Shown here piece after piece: positions 27,920 through 37,489 of a stretch of 64,000 nucleotides of DNA. The stretch covers positions 1,302,001-1,366,000 of the forward strand of contig NZ_CP146022.1 of assembly GCF_036967205.1 (NCBI RefSeq). Direction: 5' to 3'. Numbering within the stretch: the stretch's first letter is position 1; each line of letters opens with the position of its first letter. A program made the translations under genes and the position numbers. The stretch comes from Streptomyces sp. Q6 (GTDB lineage: Bacteria; Actinomycetota; Actinomycetes; Streptomycetales; Streptomycetaceae). The notes beneath the pieces were generated by a model. That model made no database searches. It was not told the DNA's origin and worked only from the letters and a program-made list of their open reading frames with translations.

Positions 27920-29256
27920 CGTGCCGCCTCCAGGACCGCGCCGTGCGCGGTGTCCGACGTACGTACTATGCGGACGCGCTCGGCCCGGTAGTGGTCGACC
28001 TGGCGGACCGCGAGCCGCCAGCCGGGGAGTTCGGCCTTGTCACCCGGGGCGGGGATCCGGCCGAGCAGGTCGGCGACCAGGCCGGCGACCGTCTCGTACG
28101 GGCCTTCGGGGACTTCGAGGCCTATGCGGCGCAGGATGTCGACGCGGCAGCTGCCGTCGGCGTCCCACGCGGGCCGGCCGTCCTCCGGCGGTGCGACGGC
28201 GAGTTCGGGCAGGTCGAGCCCGTCGTGCTCGTCGCGGACCTCGCCGACCAGCTCCTCCACGATGTCCTCCAGGGTCACGACCCCGGCCGTGCCGCCGTAC
28301 TCGTCGACGACGACGGCTATGGGCTGCTCGCTGCGAAGGCGGGCGAGGAGCGGCTGTACGGGGAGGGTCTCGGGCACGAGCAGCGGGGGCTGCGCGATCC
28401 GGCTGACCGGGGTGCGCAGGCGCTCGTGCGCGGGCATCGTGAGCGCGTCCTTGAGATGGACCATGCCGATGACCTCGTCGATCCGCTCCCGGTAGACGGG
28501 GAAGCGGGACAGGCCGGTGGCGCGGGTCAGGTTGACGACGTCCTCGGCGGTCGCGGACGCCTGGAGCGCGCTGACCTTCACGCGCGGCGTCATGACGTGC
28601 TGGGCGGTCAGTTCGCCGAGCGAGAGGGTGCGGACGAAGAGGTCGGCCGTGTCCTGTTCCAGGGTGCCGGCCTGCGCGGAGTGGCGGGCCAGGGAGACCA
28701 GTTCGCCGGGCGTGCGGGCCGAGGCCAGCTCGTCGGCGGGCTCGACGCCGAGCGCGCGGACGAGCCGGTTCGCGACCGCGTTCAGCAGGGCGATGACCGG
28801 GCGGAACAGGCGCGAGAAGGTGTGCTGGGGGCCGGCGACGAAGCGGGCCACCTGGAGCGGCTTGGACACCGCCCAGTTCTTCGGCACGAGTTCGCCGATC
28901 ACCATCTGCACGGCGGACGCGAGCAGCATGCCGACGACGACGGAGACGCCGCCGACGGCGCCCTCGGGCAGGCCGACGGCGGTGAACGGGCCGCGGAGCA
29001 GCTCGGCCAGAGCCGGTTCGGCGAGCATGCCGACGACGAGGGAGGTGATGGTGATGCCGAGCTGGGTGCCGGAGAGCTGGAAGGAGAGTTCCTTCAGGGC
29101 GCTCACCACGGTGCGGGCGCGTTTGTCGCCCGCGGCCGCGGCCCGCTCGGCCTCGGGCCGCTCGACCGTGACGAGGCCGAACTCGGCCGCCACGAAGAAG
29201 CCGTTGGCGAGGATCAGGAGGAACGCGGCCGCGAGAAGCAGCAACGGGATGGTCAT
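27916..29256 (-). CDS. CNNM/CBS/CorC-domain membrane protein
   Basis: A 446-residue protein with the full family layout: CNNM membrane domain (LILANGFFVAAEFGLVTVER, then VIGELVPKNWA), two CBS domains around residues 215-340 (ATGLSRFPVYRERIDEVIGM, VVVDEYGGTAGVVTLEDIVE), and a C-terminal CorC_HlyC domain (WDADGSCRVDILRRIGLEV). Such proteins are thought to move or sense divalent cations, with nucleotides binding the CBS pair. GGAGG lies eight bases before ATG 29256. It is first in a two-gene operon with the shorter paralogue. Confidence 0.92.
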   Translation of the reverse strand: MTIPLLLLAAAFLLILANGFFVAAEFGLVTVERPEAERAAAAGDKRARTVVSALKELSFQLSGTQLGITITSLVVGMLAEPALAELLRGPFTAVGLPEGAVGGVSVVVGMLLASAVQMVIGELVPKNWAVSKPLQVARFVAGPQHTFSRLFRPVIALLNAVANRLVRALGVEPADELASARTPGELVSLARHSAQAGTLEQDTADLFVRTLSLGELTAQHVMTPRVKVSALQASATAEDVVNLTRATGLSRFPVYRERIDEVIGMVHLKDALTMPAHERLRTPVSRIAQPPLLVPETLPVQPLLARLRSEQPIAVVVDEYGGTAGVVTLEDIVEELVGEVRDEHDGLDLPELAVAPPEDGRPAWDADGSCRVDILRRIGLEVPEGPYETVAGLVADLLGRIPAPGDKAELPGWRLAVRQVDHYRAERVRIVRTSDTAHGAVLEAAR

Positions 29257-29565
29257 GCCGCCGCCTCCGGGGACGTACGCGCGGGGGGCGCGGTATGTCG
29301 GGAGGGGGCGGCGCAGGTACTACCGGACGATCCGTCCATCGCTGGAGGGACTCACTCCTCGGTTAGCAGGAGCCCCTGGCCGCCTGTCCGGGCGCCCCAG
29401 GGGCGGGGCGGCACACGGCGCACGCCCCGACAACAGATTAATCAAGAGTTGGGGTGGAACGTCAGGGGCTACACCCCCGAGTCAACCCTGAGTCCCCCGC
29501 GACCGGATCCGGCCGGGGGTACGGGCGTCGCCCCCCGGATGAATCCGGAGGGAAACAGCGCCCCG
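29257..29565. other. Intergenic region with possible terminator and promoter
   Basis: 309 bases between two minus-strand genes, with no gene visible. GCCCCTGG near 29370 and CCAGGGGC near 29396 can pair and may end the rib-his transcript. An AT-rich patch, ACAGATTAATCAAG near 29435, stands out and may hold the promoter of the CNNM operon (TAATCT read on the minus strand), but I cannot fix a -35 box. Confidence 0.4.
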
Positions 29566-30009
29566 TCAGCCCTGATGACCCGTGTGGGCCGCCTCGGTCA
29601 AGGCGCGCAGTGCCTTCGCGTCGCGGATCGCGCTCTGCTTGGCGATGCCCGGCTGGATGCCCATCGCGGCCATGCTCGTGCCGTCGGTGAGGTCGAGGAA
29701 GACCCAGGGATCGCCCGGACGCAGGTTGACCTGGACGATCTCCGCCCAGGTCAGGCTGCGGCTGCGGGCGACGTTCACGACGGTCACGCCCTGGTCGTTG
29801 GCGACGACCTTGGGACGGGCGAGCAGGGCGAGCACGCCCCAGAACAGCGCCGCGGTGAACACGAAACTGACGCGCTCCCCCGGGCTCATGCCGTCCAGGA
29901 TCAGCGCGATCACGGTGATCGTCACGAAGCAGGCGGCACCGAGCGCGTGCAGGATGACGCGGGTACGGCCCGGCCGGAAGGTGACGGGAAGGTCGGGTAC
30001 GTCAGACAT
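29566..30009 (-). CDS. PH-domain membrane protein
   Basis: A 147-residue protein with two membrane segments (about residues 20-40 and 48-64) and a C-terminal bacterial PH-like domain (VVANDQGVTVVNVARSRSLT, WAEIVQVNLRPGDPW). Proteins of this type are common in actinomycetes and have no fixed function. GAGGAC precedes ATG 30009. The gene begins 11 bases after the hisG stop on the same strand, so it is the last member of the rib-his transcript. Confidence 0.85.
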   Translation of the reverse strand: MSDVPDLPVTFRPGRTRVILHALGAACFVTITVIALILDGMSPGERVSFVFTAALFWGVLALLARPKVVANDQGVTVVNVARSRSLTWAEIVQVNLRPGDPWVFLDLTDGTSMAAMGIQPGIAKQSAIRDAKALRALTEAAHTGHQG

Positions 30010-30020
30010 GACCGGCGTCC

Positions 30021-30869
30021 TCAGAGGCGGCAGGCGTGGATGGCCGTGGTCAGGATGGCCCGCGCGCCCAGGGCGTACAGGTCGTCCATGATCCGCTGCG
30101 CGTCCTTGGCGGGGACCATGGCGCGCACGGCGACCCAGCCCTCGTTGTGCAGCGGGGAGACCGTCGGGGACTCCAGGCCCGGAGTCAGGGCGACGGCCCG
30201 CTCCAGGTGCTCGGCACGGCAGTCGTAGTCCATCATCACGTACGTACGGGCGACGAGGACGCCCTGGAGGCGGCGCAGGAACCGCTGCACCTTCGGGTCG
30301 TCCTCCGTGGAGCCCTTGCGGCGGATGACGCACGCCTCGGACTTCATGATCGGCTCGCCGAAGACCTCCAGGCCCGCGTTGCGCAGCGAGGTGCCGGTCT
30401 CGACGACGTCCGCGATGGCCTCGGCGACACCGAGCTCGATGGCGGTCTCGACCGCGCCGTCGAGGTGCACGACGTCGGCGTCGACGCCGCGCTCGGCGAG
30501 GTACTTGCCGACGATGCCCTCGTACGAGGTGGCGATCGTCTTGCCGGCGAGGTCGGCGAGGTCCTTGACGGCACCCGGGCGGGACGCGAAGCGGAAGGTG
30601 GAGCGGGCGAAGCCGAGCGGCAGGATCGTCTCGGCGTTCGCGTTCGAGTCGATCAGCAGGTCCTGCCCGGTGATGCCGATGTCGAGCTTGCCGGAGGACA
30701 CGTAGATCGCGATGTCCTTGGGGCGCAGGTAGAAGAACTCGACCTCGTTGTCCGGGTCGACCGTGACGAGTTCCTTGGACTCCTTGCGCTGCCGGTATCC
30801 GGCCTCATGGAGCATCGCCGACGCAGGTCCGGACAGTGAACCCTTGTTGGGGACGGCGATGCGCAGCAT
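30021..30869 (-). CDS. hisG: ATP phosphoribosyltransferase (long form)
   Basis: The first enzyme of histidine synthesis, joining ATP and PRPP to give phosphoribosyl-ATP. 282 residues is the long, HisZ-independent form with a C-terminal regulatory domain that binds histidine. Motifs: MLRIAVPNKGSL at the start, DIGITGQDLL, then DADVVHLDGAVETAIELGVA and the PRPP loop ADVVETGTSL. The last 70 residues (SPTVSPLHNEGWVAVRAMV) are the regulatory part. AAAGGAATCC precedes ATG 30869. It follows hisE after 52 bases. Confidence 0.97.
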   Translation of the reverse strand: MLRIAVPNKGSLSGPASAMLHEAGYRQRKESKELVTVDPDNEVEFFYLRPKDIAIYVSSGKLDIGITGQDLLIDSNANAETILPLGFARSTFRFASRPGAVKDLADLAGKTIATSYEGIVGKYLAERGVDADVVHLDGAVETAIELGVAEAIADVVETGTSLRNAGLEVFGEPIMKSEACVIRRKGSTEDDPKVQRFLRRLQGVLVARTYVMMDYDCRAEHLERAVALTPGLESPTVSPLHNEGWVAVRAMVPAKDAQRIMDDLYALGARAILTTAIHACRL

Positions 30870-30921
30870 GAGGTCGGATTCCTTTGCGTGGTGGTGGGTT
30901 GAGCGAGCGCGGCGGTACGGC

Positions 30922-31194
30922 TCAGAGGTGGGCGTACACGTCGTCGAGGGAGATGCCGCGAGCGACCATCATCACCTGGACGTGGTAGAGCAGCTGCGAG
31001 ATCTCCTCGGCGGCTGCGTCCTTGCCCTCGTACTCGGCGGCCATCCAGACTTCGGCGGCCTCCTCGACGACCTTCTTGCCGATGGCATGGACGCCCTTGC
31101 CGACCAGCTCTGCGGTGCGGGAAGTGGCGGGGTCGCCCGTGGCGGCCTTCTGCTGGAGCTCGGTGAAGAGCTCCTCGAACGTCTTATTGGACAT
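30922..31194 (-). CDS. hisE: Phosphoribosyl-ATP pyrophosphatase
   Basis: A 90-residue MazG-like pyrophosphatase that performs the second step of histidine synthesis. It starts [10 protein letters not shown] and carries [15 protein letters not shown] and the acidic metal helix [19 protein letters not shown]. It stands alone, not fused to HisI, as usual in actinomycetes. The binding site is poor, and a TAAAGT box (minus strand) ends ten bases before the ATG, so a transcript with almost no leader is possible in addition to read-through from ribH. Confidence 0.95.
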   Translation of the reverse strand: MSNKTFEELFTELQQKAATGDPATSRTAELVGKGVHAIGKKVVEEAAEVWMAAEYEGKDAAAEEISQLLYHVQVMMVARGISLDDVYAHL

Positions 31195-31229
31195 GGTGCT
31201 GCCTACTTTACGCGGCTCTCCCGTACCCC

Positions 31230-31715
31230 TTAACGCCAGGGCTCGGAGACGGTACGCAGCGTGGTCGCGGTGGCGACGGCCGCGGTGACCGCTTCGTGGC
31301 CCTTGTCCTCGTTCGAGCCCTCGATGCCGGCGCGGTCGAGCGCCTGCTCCTCGGTGTCGCAGGTCAGTACGCCGAAGCCGATCGGGACGCCGGTGTCGAC
31401 GGAGACCTGGGTGAGGCCGTTGGTGACGCCCTGGCACACGTAATCGAAGTGCGGGGTGCCGCCGCGGATGACGACGCCGAGCGCGACGATCGCGTCGTAG
31501 CCGCGGCCCGCGAGGACCTTGGCGACGACCGGGAGCTCGAAGCTGCCGGGGACGCGCAGGACGGTGGGCTCGCTGATACCCAGCTCGTTCAGGGCGCGCA
31601 GGGCGCCGTCGACGAGTCCGTCCATGACCTTCTCGTGCCACTGGGCGGCGATGACGGCGACGCGCAGGTCGCCGCAGTTCTTCACGCTCAGTTCGGGTGC
31701 ACCCTTGCCGCTCAC
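31230..31715 (-). CDS. ribH: 6,7-dimethyl-8-ribityllumazine synthase
   Basis: A 161-residue lumazine synthase, the penultimate step of riboflavin synthesis. It has [17 protein letters not shown]-like start motifs ([16 protein letters not shown]), [33 protein letters not shown] with the catalytic His, and [16 protein letters not shown] 31715 follows GAGGAG with seven bases spacing. It is the fourth gene of the riboswitch-controlled operon; hisE begins 35 bases further on with no clear terminator between them. Confidence 0.96.
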   Translation of the reverse strand: MSGKGAPELSVKNCGDLRVAVIAAQWHEKVMDGLVDGALRALNELGISEPTVLRVPGSFELPVVAKVLAGRGYDAIVALGVVIRGGTPHFDYVCQGVTNGLTQVSVDTGVPIGFGVLTCDTEEQALDRAGIEGSNEDKGHEAVTAAVATATTLRTVSEPWR

Positions 31716-31756
31716 GCGCTTCTCCTCGTACGTAACTGAACAGTCGGTGATGGGGA

Positions 31757-33037
31757 CTACTGGTTGTTGCAGGCGGACGTCTTGGGGGCGTCCAGCCAGG
31801 GGAGGTCGTGGCCCATCCGGTCCCGCTTGGTGCGCAGGTAGCGGAGGTTGTGCTCGCCCGCGGTGACCGGCATCGGTTCGCGGGCGCTCACGTCGAGGCC
31901 GTGCCGGGTGAGGGCGTCGACCTTGTCGGGGTTGTTGGTCAGCAGTCGCAGGCCGCGCACGCCGAGGTCGGCGAGGATCTGGGCGCCGGCCGCGTAGTCG
32001 CGGGCGTCGGCGGGCAGGCCGAGTTCCAGGTTGGCGTCGAGGGTGTCGCGGCCCTGCTCCTGGAGCTCGTAGGCGCGCAGCTTGGAGAGCAGGCCGATGC
32101 CGCGGCCCTCGTGTCCGCGCAGGTAGACGACGACGCCGCGGCCCTCCTCGACGATGCGGCGCATGGACTCCTCCAGCTGGGGGCCGCAGTCGCAGCGCAG
32201 CGAGTGGAAGACGTCGCCGGTGAGGCATTCGGAGTGGATGCGGACGAGGACGTCCTCGCCGTCGCCGATCTCGCCGTGGACGAGGGCGACGTGCTCGACG
32301 CCGTCGACCGTGGAGCGGTAGCCGTACGCCGTGAACTCGCCGTGGGAGGTGGGGAGTTGGACGGTCGCCTCGCGCTTGACGGTGGGCTCGGCGCTCTTGC
32401 GGTACGCGATCAGGTCCTCGATGGAGATGATCGTCAGGCCGTGCTTGCGGGCGAACGGGACCAGCTCGGGCAGGCGCAGCATCACGCCGTCCTCGCCGGC
32501 GATCTCCACGATGGCGCCGGCCGGGCGCAGGCCCGCGAGGCGGGCGAGGTCGACGGCGGCCTCGGTGTGGCCGTTGCGCACGAGGACGCCGCCGGAGCGG
32601 GCGCGCAGCGGGAAGACGTGGCCGGGGCGGACGAAGTCGCCCGGCTCGCTGGTCCCGGAGGCGAGGAGCTGGAGGGTGGTGGCGCGGTCGGCGGCGGAGA
32701 TGCCGGTGGTCACGCCGTGGGCGCCGGACGCGTCGACGGAGACGGTGAAGGCGGTCTTCATCGACTCGGTGTTGTGGTCGACCATCTGCGGCAGGTCGAG
32801 CCGCTCCAGCTCGTCGGCCTCCATGGGGGCGCAGATCAGGCCGCGGCACTCGGTCATCATGAAGGCGATGACCTCGGGGGTCGCCTTCTCGGCGGCGATG
32901 ACGAGGTCGCCCTCGTTCTCCCGGTCCTCGTCGTCGACGACCACGACGGGGCGGCCCGCCGCGATGTCGCGGATGGCCTGCTCGACCGGGTCGAGGGACA
33001 GGTCGGGGACCTCGTACAGAACAGGTGCCGTGCTCAT
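31757..33037 (-). CDS. ribAB: Bifunctional DHBP synthase / GTP cyclohydrolase II
   Basis: A 426-residue fusion supplying both riboflavin precursors. Residues 1-205 are 3,4-dihydroxy-2-butanone-4-phosphate synthase ([44 protein letters not shown]). Residues 215-426 are GTP cyclohydrolase II with the zinc cysteines in [20 protein letters not shown] and the motif [20 protein letters not shown] lies eight bases before ATG 33037, which overlaps the ribM stop by four bases. Confidence 0.96.
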   Translation of the reverse strand: MSTAPVLYEVPDLSLDPVEQAIRDIAAGRPVVVVDDEDRENEGDLVIAAEKATPEVIAFMMTECRGLICAPMEADELERLDLPQMVDHNTESMKTAFTVSVDASGAHGVTTGISAADRATTLQLLASGTSEPGDFVRPGHVFPLRARSGGVLVRNGHTEAAVDLARLAGLRPAGAIVEIAGEDGVMLRLPELVPFARKHGLTIISIEDLIAYRKSAEPTVKREATVQLPTSHGEFTAYGYRSTVDGVEHVALVHGEIGDGEDVLVRIHSECLTGDVFHSLRCDCGPQLEESMRRIVEEGRGVVVYLRGHEGRGIGLLSKLRAYELQEQGRDTLDANLELGLPADARDYAAGAQILADLGVRGLRLLTNNPDKVDALTRHGLDVSAREPMPVTAGEHNLRYLRTKRDRMGHDLPWLDAPKTSACNNQ

Positions 33038-33681
33038 GCGTGGGCTCCTTCGAGCGCAGGGGCGGCGGCCGCGGCGCGCGACCGCAGCCACCAGTCGCGC
33101 ATGCCCCACAGGACGAGCGCGCCGTAGATGACGTAGACGAAGCCGGAGAAGGCGAAGCCGTTGGCAAAGTTCAGGGGGACGCCGACGAGGTCGACGAGCA
33201 GCCACGCGAACCAGAACTCGACCATGCCGCGGGCCTGGGCGTACATCGCGACGACCGTGCCGACGAAGATGTACGCGTCCGGCCACGGGTCCCAGGACAG
33301 CGTCGGGAACGCGGTGAACAGGCCGCCGACGGCGAGGGTGCCGAGCGCCGCCGCGCCGATCAGGACGCCGCGCTCGCGCCAGGTGGCGAAGCGGACGGCG
33401 ATGGAGCCGTCCTGCGCCTGCCCCTTGCCGCGGTTCCACTGCCACCAGCCGAACAGGGCGACGACGATGACGACGAGCTGCTTGCCCGCGCTGCCCGACA
33501 GGTGGGCGGTCGCGAAGGCGGTGAGCAGGATGGCGCCGGAGATCAGCTGGGCGGGCCAGGTCCATATGGAGCGGCGCCAGCCGAGCGCGAGGGCGATCAG
33601 GCCGATGGTGTTGCCGATCATGTCCGACCAGAGGATGTGCTGATCGAAGACGGTGAAGGCTTCGGTGTTGAGCCAGTTCAC
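33034..33681 (-). CDS. ribM: Riboflavin transporter of the PnuC/RibM type
   Basis: A 215-residue membrane protein of the PnuC family with about seven hydrophobic segments. WGWRRS-like and WWQWNRGK motifs typify the family. PnuC itself carries nicotinamide riboside, but its homologue inside riboflavin operons with an FMN riboswitch is RibM, shown in Streptomyces davaonensis and Corynebacterium to carry riboflavin. The operon position here (ribE-ribM-ribAB-ribH) argues for RibM. GTG 33681 overlaps the ribE stop and the gene end overlaps ribAB, so all three are coupled. Confidence 0.9.
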   Translation of the reverse strand: MNWLNTEAFTVFDQHILWSDMIGNTIGLIALALGWRRSIWTWPAQLISGAILLTAFATAHLSGSAGKQLVVIVVALFGWWQWNRGKGQAQDGSIAVRFATWRERGVLIGAAALGTLAVGGLFTAFPTLSWDPWPDAYIFVGTVVAMYAQARGMVEFWFAWLLVDLVGVPLNFANGFAFSGFVYVIYGALVLWGMRDWWLRSRAAAAAPALEGAHA

Positions 33682-34304
33682 TGGGTGCCCCCCGTAGAGC
33701 TCTGCTGCCGGTCGCCGAGCATCCGCTCGACGTACTTCGCGATGACGTCGACCTCGAGGTTGACCGGGTCGCCGGGCTGCTTGAGGCCGAGCGTGGTCAG
33801 GGCGAGGGTGGTGGGGATGAGGCTGATGGTGAAGTAGTCGACGCCCGCCTCGACGACCGTCAGGCTCACGCCGTCGACGGTGATCGAGCCCTTCTCGACG
33901 ACGTACCGGGACAGCTCGGCGGGGAGCGAGATCTTGACGATCTCCCAGTGCTCGGAGGGGCGGCGCTCGATCAGCGTGCCGGTGCCGTCGACGTGGCCCT
34001 GCACGATGTGCCCGCCGAAGCGGCCGTCGGCCACCATCGGGCGTTCGAGGTTGACGCGGGAGCCCGCGGTGAGCGCGCCGAGGCTGGAGCGCTTGAGGGT
34101 CTCTGCCATGACGTCGGCGGTGAACTCGTCGCCCTCGTGCTCGACGACGGTGAGACAGACACCGTTGACCGCGATGGAGTCACCGTGCTTGGCGCCGTCG
34201 GTGACGACGGGGCCGCGGACGCGGAAGCGGGACGCCTCGACCGGGTCGCCGAGGTTCTCGACGGCCGTGATCTCGCCCAGCTCTTCGACGATTCCGGTGA
34301 ACAC
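33678..34304 (-). CDS. ribE: Riboflavin synthase, alpha subunit
   Basis: A 208-residue riboflavin synthase that dismutates two lumazines to riboflavin. It has two tandem lumazine-binding repeats: the first with [12 protein letters not shown] and [11 protein letters not shown], the second with [12 protein letters not shown] and [13 protein letters not shown] 34304 follows GGGAGGA at eight bases. It is the first gene of the operon behind the FMN riboswitch, with a leader of about 170 bases between riboswitch and start. Confidence 0.96.
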   Translation of the reverse strand: MFTGIVEELGEITAVENLGDPVEASRFRVRGPVVTDGAKHGDSIAVNGVCLTVVEHEGDEFTADVMAETLKRSSLGALTAGSRVNLERPMVADGRFGGHIVQGHVDGTGTLIERRPSEHWEIVKISLPAELSRYVVEKGSITVDGVSLTVVEAGVDYFTISLIPTTLALTTLGLKQPGDPVNLEVDVIAKYVERMLGDRQQSSTGGTQ

Positions 34305-34475
34305 TTCCCGGGTCCTCCCTCTACGGGCACAGACTCCGGGGCACTGTCGTACGACGACGACAGAACGTACGGGCGACGACACCGGGAGCGACGACGCCTC
34401 GTTCGACACCGCTCCCTTGCGGGAACGACGAAACAGACGGCGACGCGCACACGTGGTGCCCGCCCGCCGCGCACT

Positions 34476-34598
34476 GCCTCCCATCCGGACTTTAACCGTC
34501 GGTCCAGGAATTTCACCTGGTCAACCGGTCACTGGACGTGACCGGGTCGCGGACTGTAACCGCCGGTTCGGACTTTCACCGACCCCGGAGTGCGCTGC
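34476..34598 (-). promoter_or_regulatory. FMN riboswitch (RFN element)
   Basis: Read on the minus strand, the conserved RFN pieces occur in order: GGGGTCGGTGAAAGTCCG, AACCGGCGGT, AGTCCGCGA, a variable GGTCACGTCCAGTGACC stem, TTGACCAGGTGAAATTCC, TGGACCGACGGTTAAAGTCC and GGATGGGAG. FMN binding would lower expression of the ribE operon. The 170-base stretch between this element and the ribE start must hold the expression platform; I see no obvious terminator with a T tract, so control of translation or a Rho-type mechanism is possible. Confidence 0.95.
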
Positions 34599-34741
34599 TT
34601 CTGGTACACGGCCAGTGTGCCACGTCCGGTCCATGTGCATGCAAGCGAATGTTGTGGGCTGACTCACAGGCCGTCGCGATGGTTTTCGGCCGCTGTCGGG
34701 AATACGGCGCCAACTCGGCAGGCGGGCCAGGTAGTTGAGAT

Positions 34742-34775
34742 TGGTACAGACCTATTGACGCGTTGGTCTAGTCCT
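34742..34775 (+). promoter_or_regulatory. Chitinase 2 promoter repeats / DasR-type site
   Basis: TGGTACAGACCT (34742-34753) and TGGTCTAGTCCT (34764-34775) are again separated by ten bases, here containing ATTGACG. The layout equals that of chitinase 1, and the second repeat is identical in both promoters. Regulation by DasR and induction by chitin products are expected. Confidence 0.8.
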
Positions 34776-34821
34776 TTTAAGTTCCTCGCAACCCACCGAT
34801 CCCGCCTTGGGAGGAACCGCC

Positions 34822-37194
34822 GTGCCGTTCCCCAGACCCCCCAGACCGGCCCTGTTCGCAGGGGCGGCCGCCGTCGCCGGACTGCTGCTCGCCTCGCTGC
34901 CCGCGACCTCGTCGCAGGCGGCGGACCAGGAGTCCTGTCGCCCCGACGGCCTGTACGAGACGCCCGGCGTCTCGGTCCCCTACTGCTCGGTCTACGACAC
35001 CGAAGGCCGCGAGAAGATGGGCGCCGACCACCAGCGGCGTGTCATCGGCTACTTCACGGGCTGGCGCACCGGCAAGGACGGGACGCCCGCGTACCTCGCC
35101 TCCGACATCCCGTGGGACAAGGTCACCCACCTCAACTACGCCTTCGCGCACGTCGACGCGGCGCACAGGATCTCGGTCGGCACGGACTCCGAGAAGAACG
35201 CCGCGACGGGGATGACCTGGCCGGGTGTCGCGGGTGCGGAGATGGACCCGGGCCTCCCGTACAAGGGTCATTTCAATCTCCTCAACAAATTCAAGAAGCA
35301 GCACCCGAACGTGAAGACCATGATTTCGGTGGGCGGTTGGGCCGAGACGGGCGGGTATTTCGACGACTCCGGCAAGCGTGTCGACTCGGGCGGCTTCTAC
35401 GCGATGGCGACGAACGCGGACGGCAGCGTCAACCAGGCGGGTATCGACACGTTCGCGGATTCGGCGGTCGCGTTCGTCAAGAAGTACGGGTTCAACGGCG
35501 TGGACATCGACTACGAGTACCCGACCACGATGAAGGACGCGGGCAATCCGCTCGACTGGACGCTGTCGAACGCCCGGCGGGCCGGACTGGTCAAGGGCTA
35601 CGCGGCGCTGATGAAGTCGCTGCGCGAGAAGCTCGACCGGGCGGGCGCGGCCGACGGCCGGCACTACCTGCTGTCGGTGGCGGCTCCGTCGTCCGGGTAC
35701 CTGCTGCGCGGTATGGAGACGTTCCAGGTCCAGAAGTACCTGGACTACGTCAACATCATGTCGTACGACCTGCACGGCGCGTGGAACGAGTACGTCGGCC
35801 CGAACGCCTCGCTCTACGACGACGGTAAGGACGCCGAGCTCACCGCCGCGAGCGTCTATTCCACGTCGCAGTACGGCGGAATCGGCTATCTCAACACCGA
35901 CTGGGCGTACCACTATTTCCGCGGTTCGATGCCGGCGGGCCGCATCAACATCGGACTCCCCTACTACACCCGCGGATTCAAGAACGTGCAGGGCGGGACG
36001 AACGGGCTGTGGGGCAGGGCCGCGTCGACCGATTGTCCGGCGGGCACGGGCCTGACGAAATGCGGTGACGGTGCCGTCGGGATCGACAATCTCTGGCACG
36101 ACCTCGACACCAACGGCAAGGAAGCACCCGCCGGTTCCAATCCGATGTGGCACGCGAAGAACCTGGAGAAGGGGATCGTCGGGGACTACGTGACGAGGTA
36201 CGGATTCCCCTCCGACACGAAACTGACGGGCACGTACCGGCGGAACTACGACTCCACGCTCGTCGCGCCCTGGCTGTGGAACTCCGAGAAGAAGGTCTTC
36301 CTGTCGACCGAGGACGAGCAGTCGGTGGCGGCCAAGGCCTCCTACGTCGCGGACAAGGGCATCGGCGGCGCGATGATCTGGGAGCTGGCCGGTGACTACG
36401 GGTGGAACGCGACGAAGGGCCAGTACGAGCCCGGTTCCACGCTGACGAGCACGCTCTACGACGCCTTCAGGTCGACGACCCCGTACGGCGCGAAGCGGTC
36501 CACGATCGACCTGCCGAGCGAGGCGCTCGATGTCGACGTGAGCTTCGGCGAGTTCCCGCTCGGCGACTCCAACTACCCGATCTCGCCCAAGGTGAAGATC
36601 ACCAACAACACGACGGCGACGCTGCCGGGCGGCACGGAGTTCCGGTTCGACTACGGCACGTCGGCGCCGGGCAACGCCAAGGACCAGTCCGGGTTCGGGA
36701 CGACGATCGTGCGCAGCGACCACAGCGGCAGCAACGTGGGCGGGCTGAAGGGTGACTACCACCGGGTCTCGCTGAAGCTGCCGAGCTGGCAGTCGCTCGC
36801 GCCGGGGGCGTCCGTGACCGTCGACTTCGTCTACTACCTGCCGGTGTCGACGCCCTCCAACTGGACGGTGACGTTCGGCGGGAAGACGTACGCGCTCGCC
36901 GGTGATCTGGCACGGGGCACGACGGTCGTGCAGCCGGGCACGGCCACCGGGACGCCGTCCCCGTCCCCGACTTCCTCGACATCGCCGTCCCCTTCCCCGA
37001 CCTCTCCGTCCCCGTCCCCTTCCCCCAGCGGGGGCACCTGCGCCGCCGGGGCCTGGAGCGCGACCGCCGAGTACGGCGGCGGCACCGTCGTCTCGCACGG
37101 CGGTCACACCTGGAAGGCGAAGTGGTGGACGAAGGGCGAGGAGCCCGGGACGACCGGCGAGTGGGGGGTGTGGCAGGACCAGGGGGCCTGCTGA
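34822..37194 (+). CDS. Secreted multidomain GH18 chitinase with CBM5/12
   Basis: A 790-residue secreted chitinase. The N-terminus is a signal peptide ending near SSQAADQ. Residues 70-545 are the GH18 barrel with insertion domain: HLNYAFAHVD, ISVGGWAETGGYF, catalytic NGVDIDYEYP with E232, IMSYDLHGAWNEYVG and IWELAGDYGW. A beta-sandwich region (about 560-700, with SPKVKITNNTTATLPGG) resembles the chitinase C-terminal domain. A Ser/Pro/Thr linker leads to a chitin-binding CBM5/12 domain (about 740-790) with EYGGGTVVSHGGHTWKAKWW and closing cysteines. GTG 34822 follows GGGAGG. From memory it resembles S. coelicolor ChiI. Confidence 0.94.
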   Translation: MPFPRPPRPALFAGAAAVAGLLLASLPATSSQAADQESCRPDGLYETPGVSVPYCSVYDTEGREKMGADHQRRVIGYFTGWRTGKDGTPAYLASDIPWDKVTHLNYAFAHVDAAHRISVGTDSEKNAATGMTWPGVAGAEMDPGLPYKGHFNLLNKFKKQHPNVKTMISVGGWAETGGYFDDSGKRVDSGGFYAMATNADGSVNQAGIDTFADSAVAFVKKYGFNGVDIDYEYPTTMKDAGNPLDWTLSNARRAGLVKGYAALMKSLREKLDRAGAADGRHYLLSVAAPSSGYLLRGMETFQVQKYLDYVNIMSYDLHGAWNEYVGPNASLYDDGKDAELTAASVYSTSQYGGIGYLNTDWAYHYFRGSMPAGRINIGLPYYTRGFKNVQGGTNGLWGRAASTDCPAGTGLTKCGDGAVGIDNLWHDLDTNGKEAPAGSNPMWHAKNLEKGIVGDYVTRYGFPSDTKLTGTYRRNYDSTLVAPWLWNSEKKVFLSTEDEQSVAAKASYVADKGIGGAMIWELAGDYGWNATKGQYEPGSTLTSTLYDAFRSTTPYGAKRSTIDLPSEALDVDVSFGEFPLGDSNYPISPKVKITNNTTATLPGGTEFRFDYGTSAPGNAKDQSGFGTTIVRSDHSGSNVGGLKGDYHRVSLKLPSWQSLAPGASVTVDFVYYLPVSTPSNWTVTFGGKTYALAGDLARGTTVVQPGTATGTPSPSPTSSTSPSPSPTSPSPSPSPSGGTCAAGAWSATAEYGGGTVVSHGGHTWKAKWWTKGEEPGTTGEWGVWQDQGAC

Positions 37195-37225
37195 CCTCGC
37201 CCCCCCGTTCTGGCAGGCTGAGGGC

Positions 37226-37489
37226 GTGACGACCGCGCAGACCCCCGACCGCGCCGCCGAGTTCGAGCGGCACCGCCCGCGGATGTTCGGTCTCGCCTAC
37301 CGCATGCTCGGCTCCGCCGAGGAGGCGCAGGACGCGGTGCAGGACGCGTATCTGCGGTTCGGCGCGACCGAGCCGGGAGCCGTCGAGCACGTGGGCGCCC
37401 GGCTGCCCGCACCCGTGCTCACGGCGGACGGCGCGCTCGGCCCGCTGGAGTCGGCCGGATCCCGGGCGCCTCGGCCAAGCTGCCGGTGA
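37226..37489 (+). pseudogene. Remnant of an ECF41-like sigma factor gene
   Basis: From GTG 37226 the frame encodes a good sigma region 2 start (EFERHRPRMFGLAYRMLGSA, then EEAQDAVQDAYLRF). It then jumps to EHVGARLPAPVLTADGALG, a stretch that in full ECF41/SigJ-type proteins lies about 35 residues further on, and soon stops. Region 4 and the SnoaL-like tail are gone. Two deletions must have occurred: one inside region 2 and one removing the rest together with the start of the next gene. It cannot act as a sigma factor. Confidence 0.75.

Noticed and set aside
26840-29256. Hemolysin annotation for the two CNNM genes
   Set aside because: The name is historical; the domains are CNNM, CBS and CorC_HlyC, with no toxin features.
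33034-33681. PnuC as a nicotinamide riboside transporter
   Set aside because: Its position inside a riboswitch-controlled riboflavin operon fits RibM.
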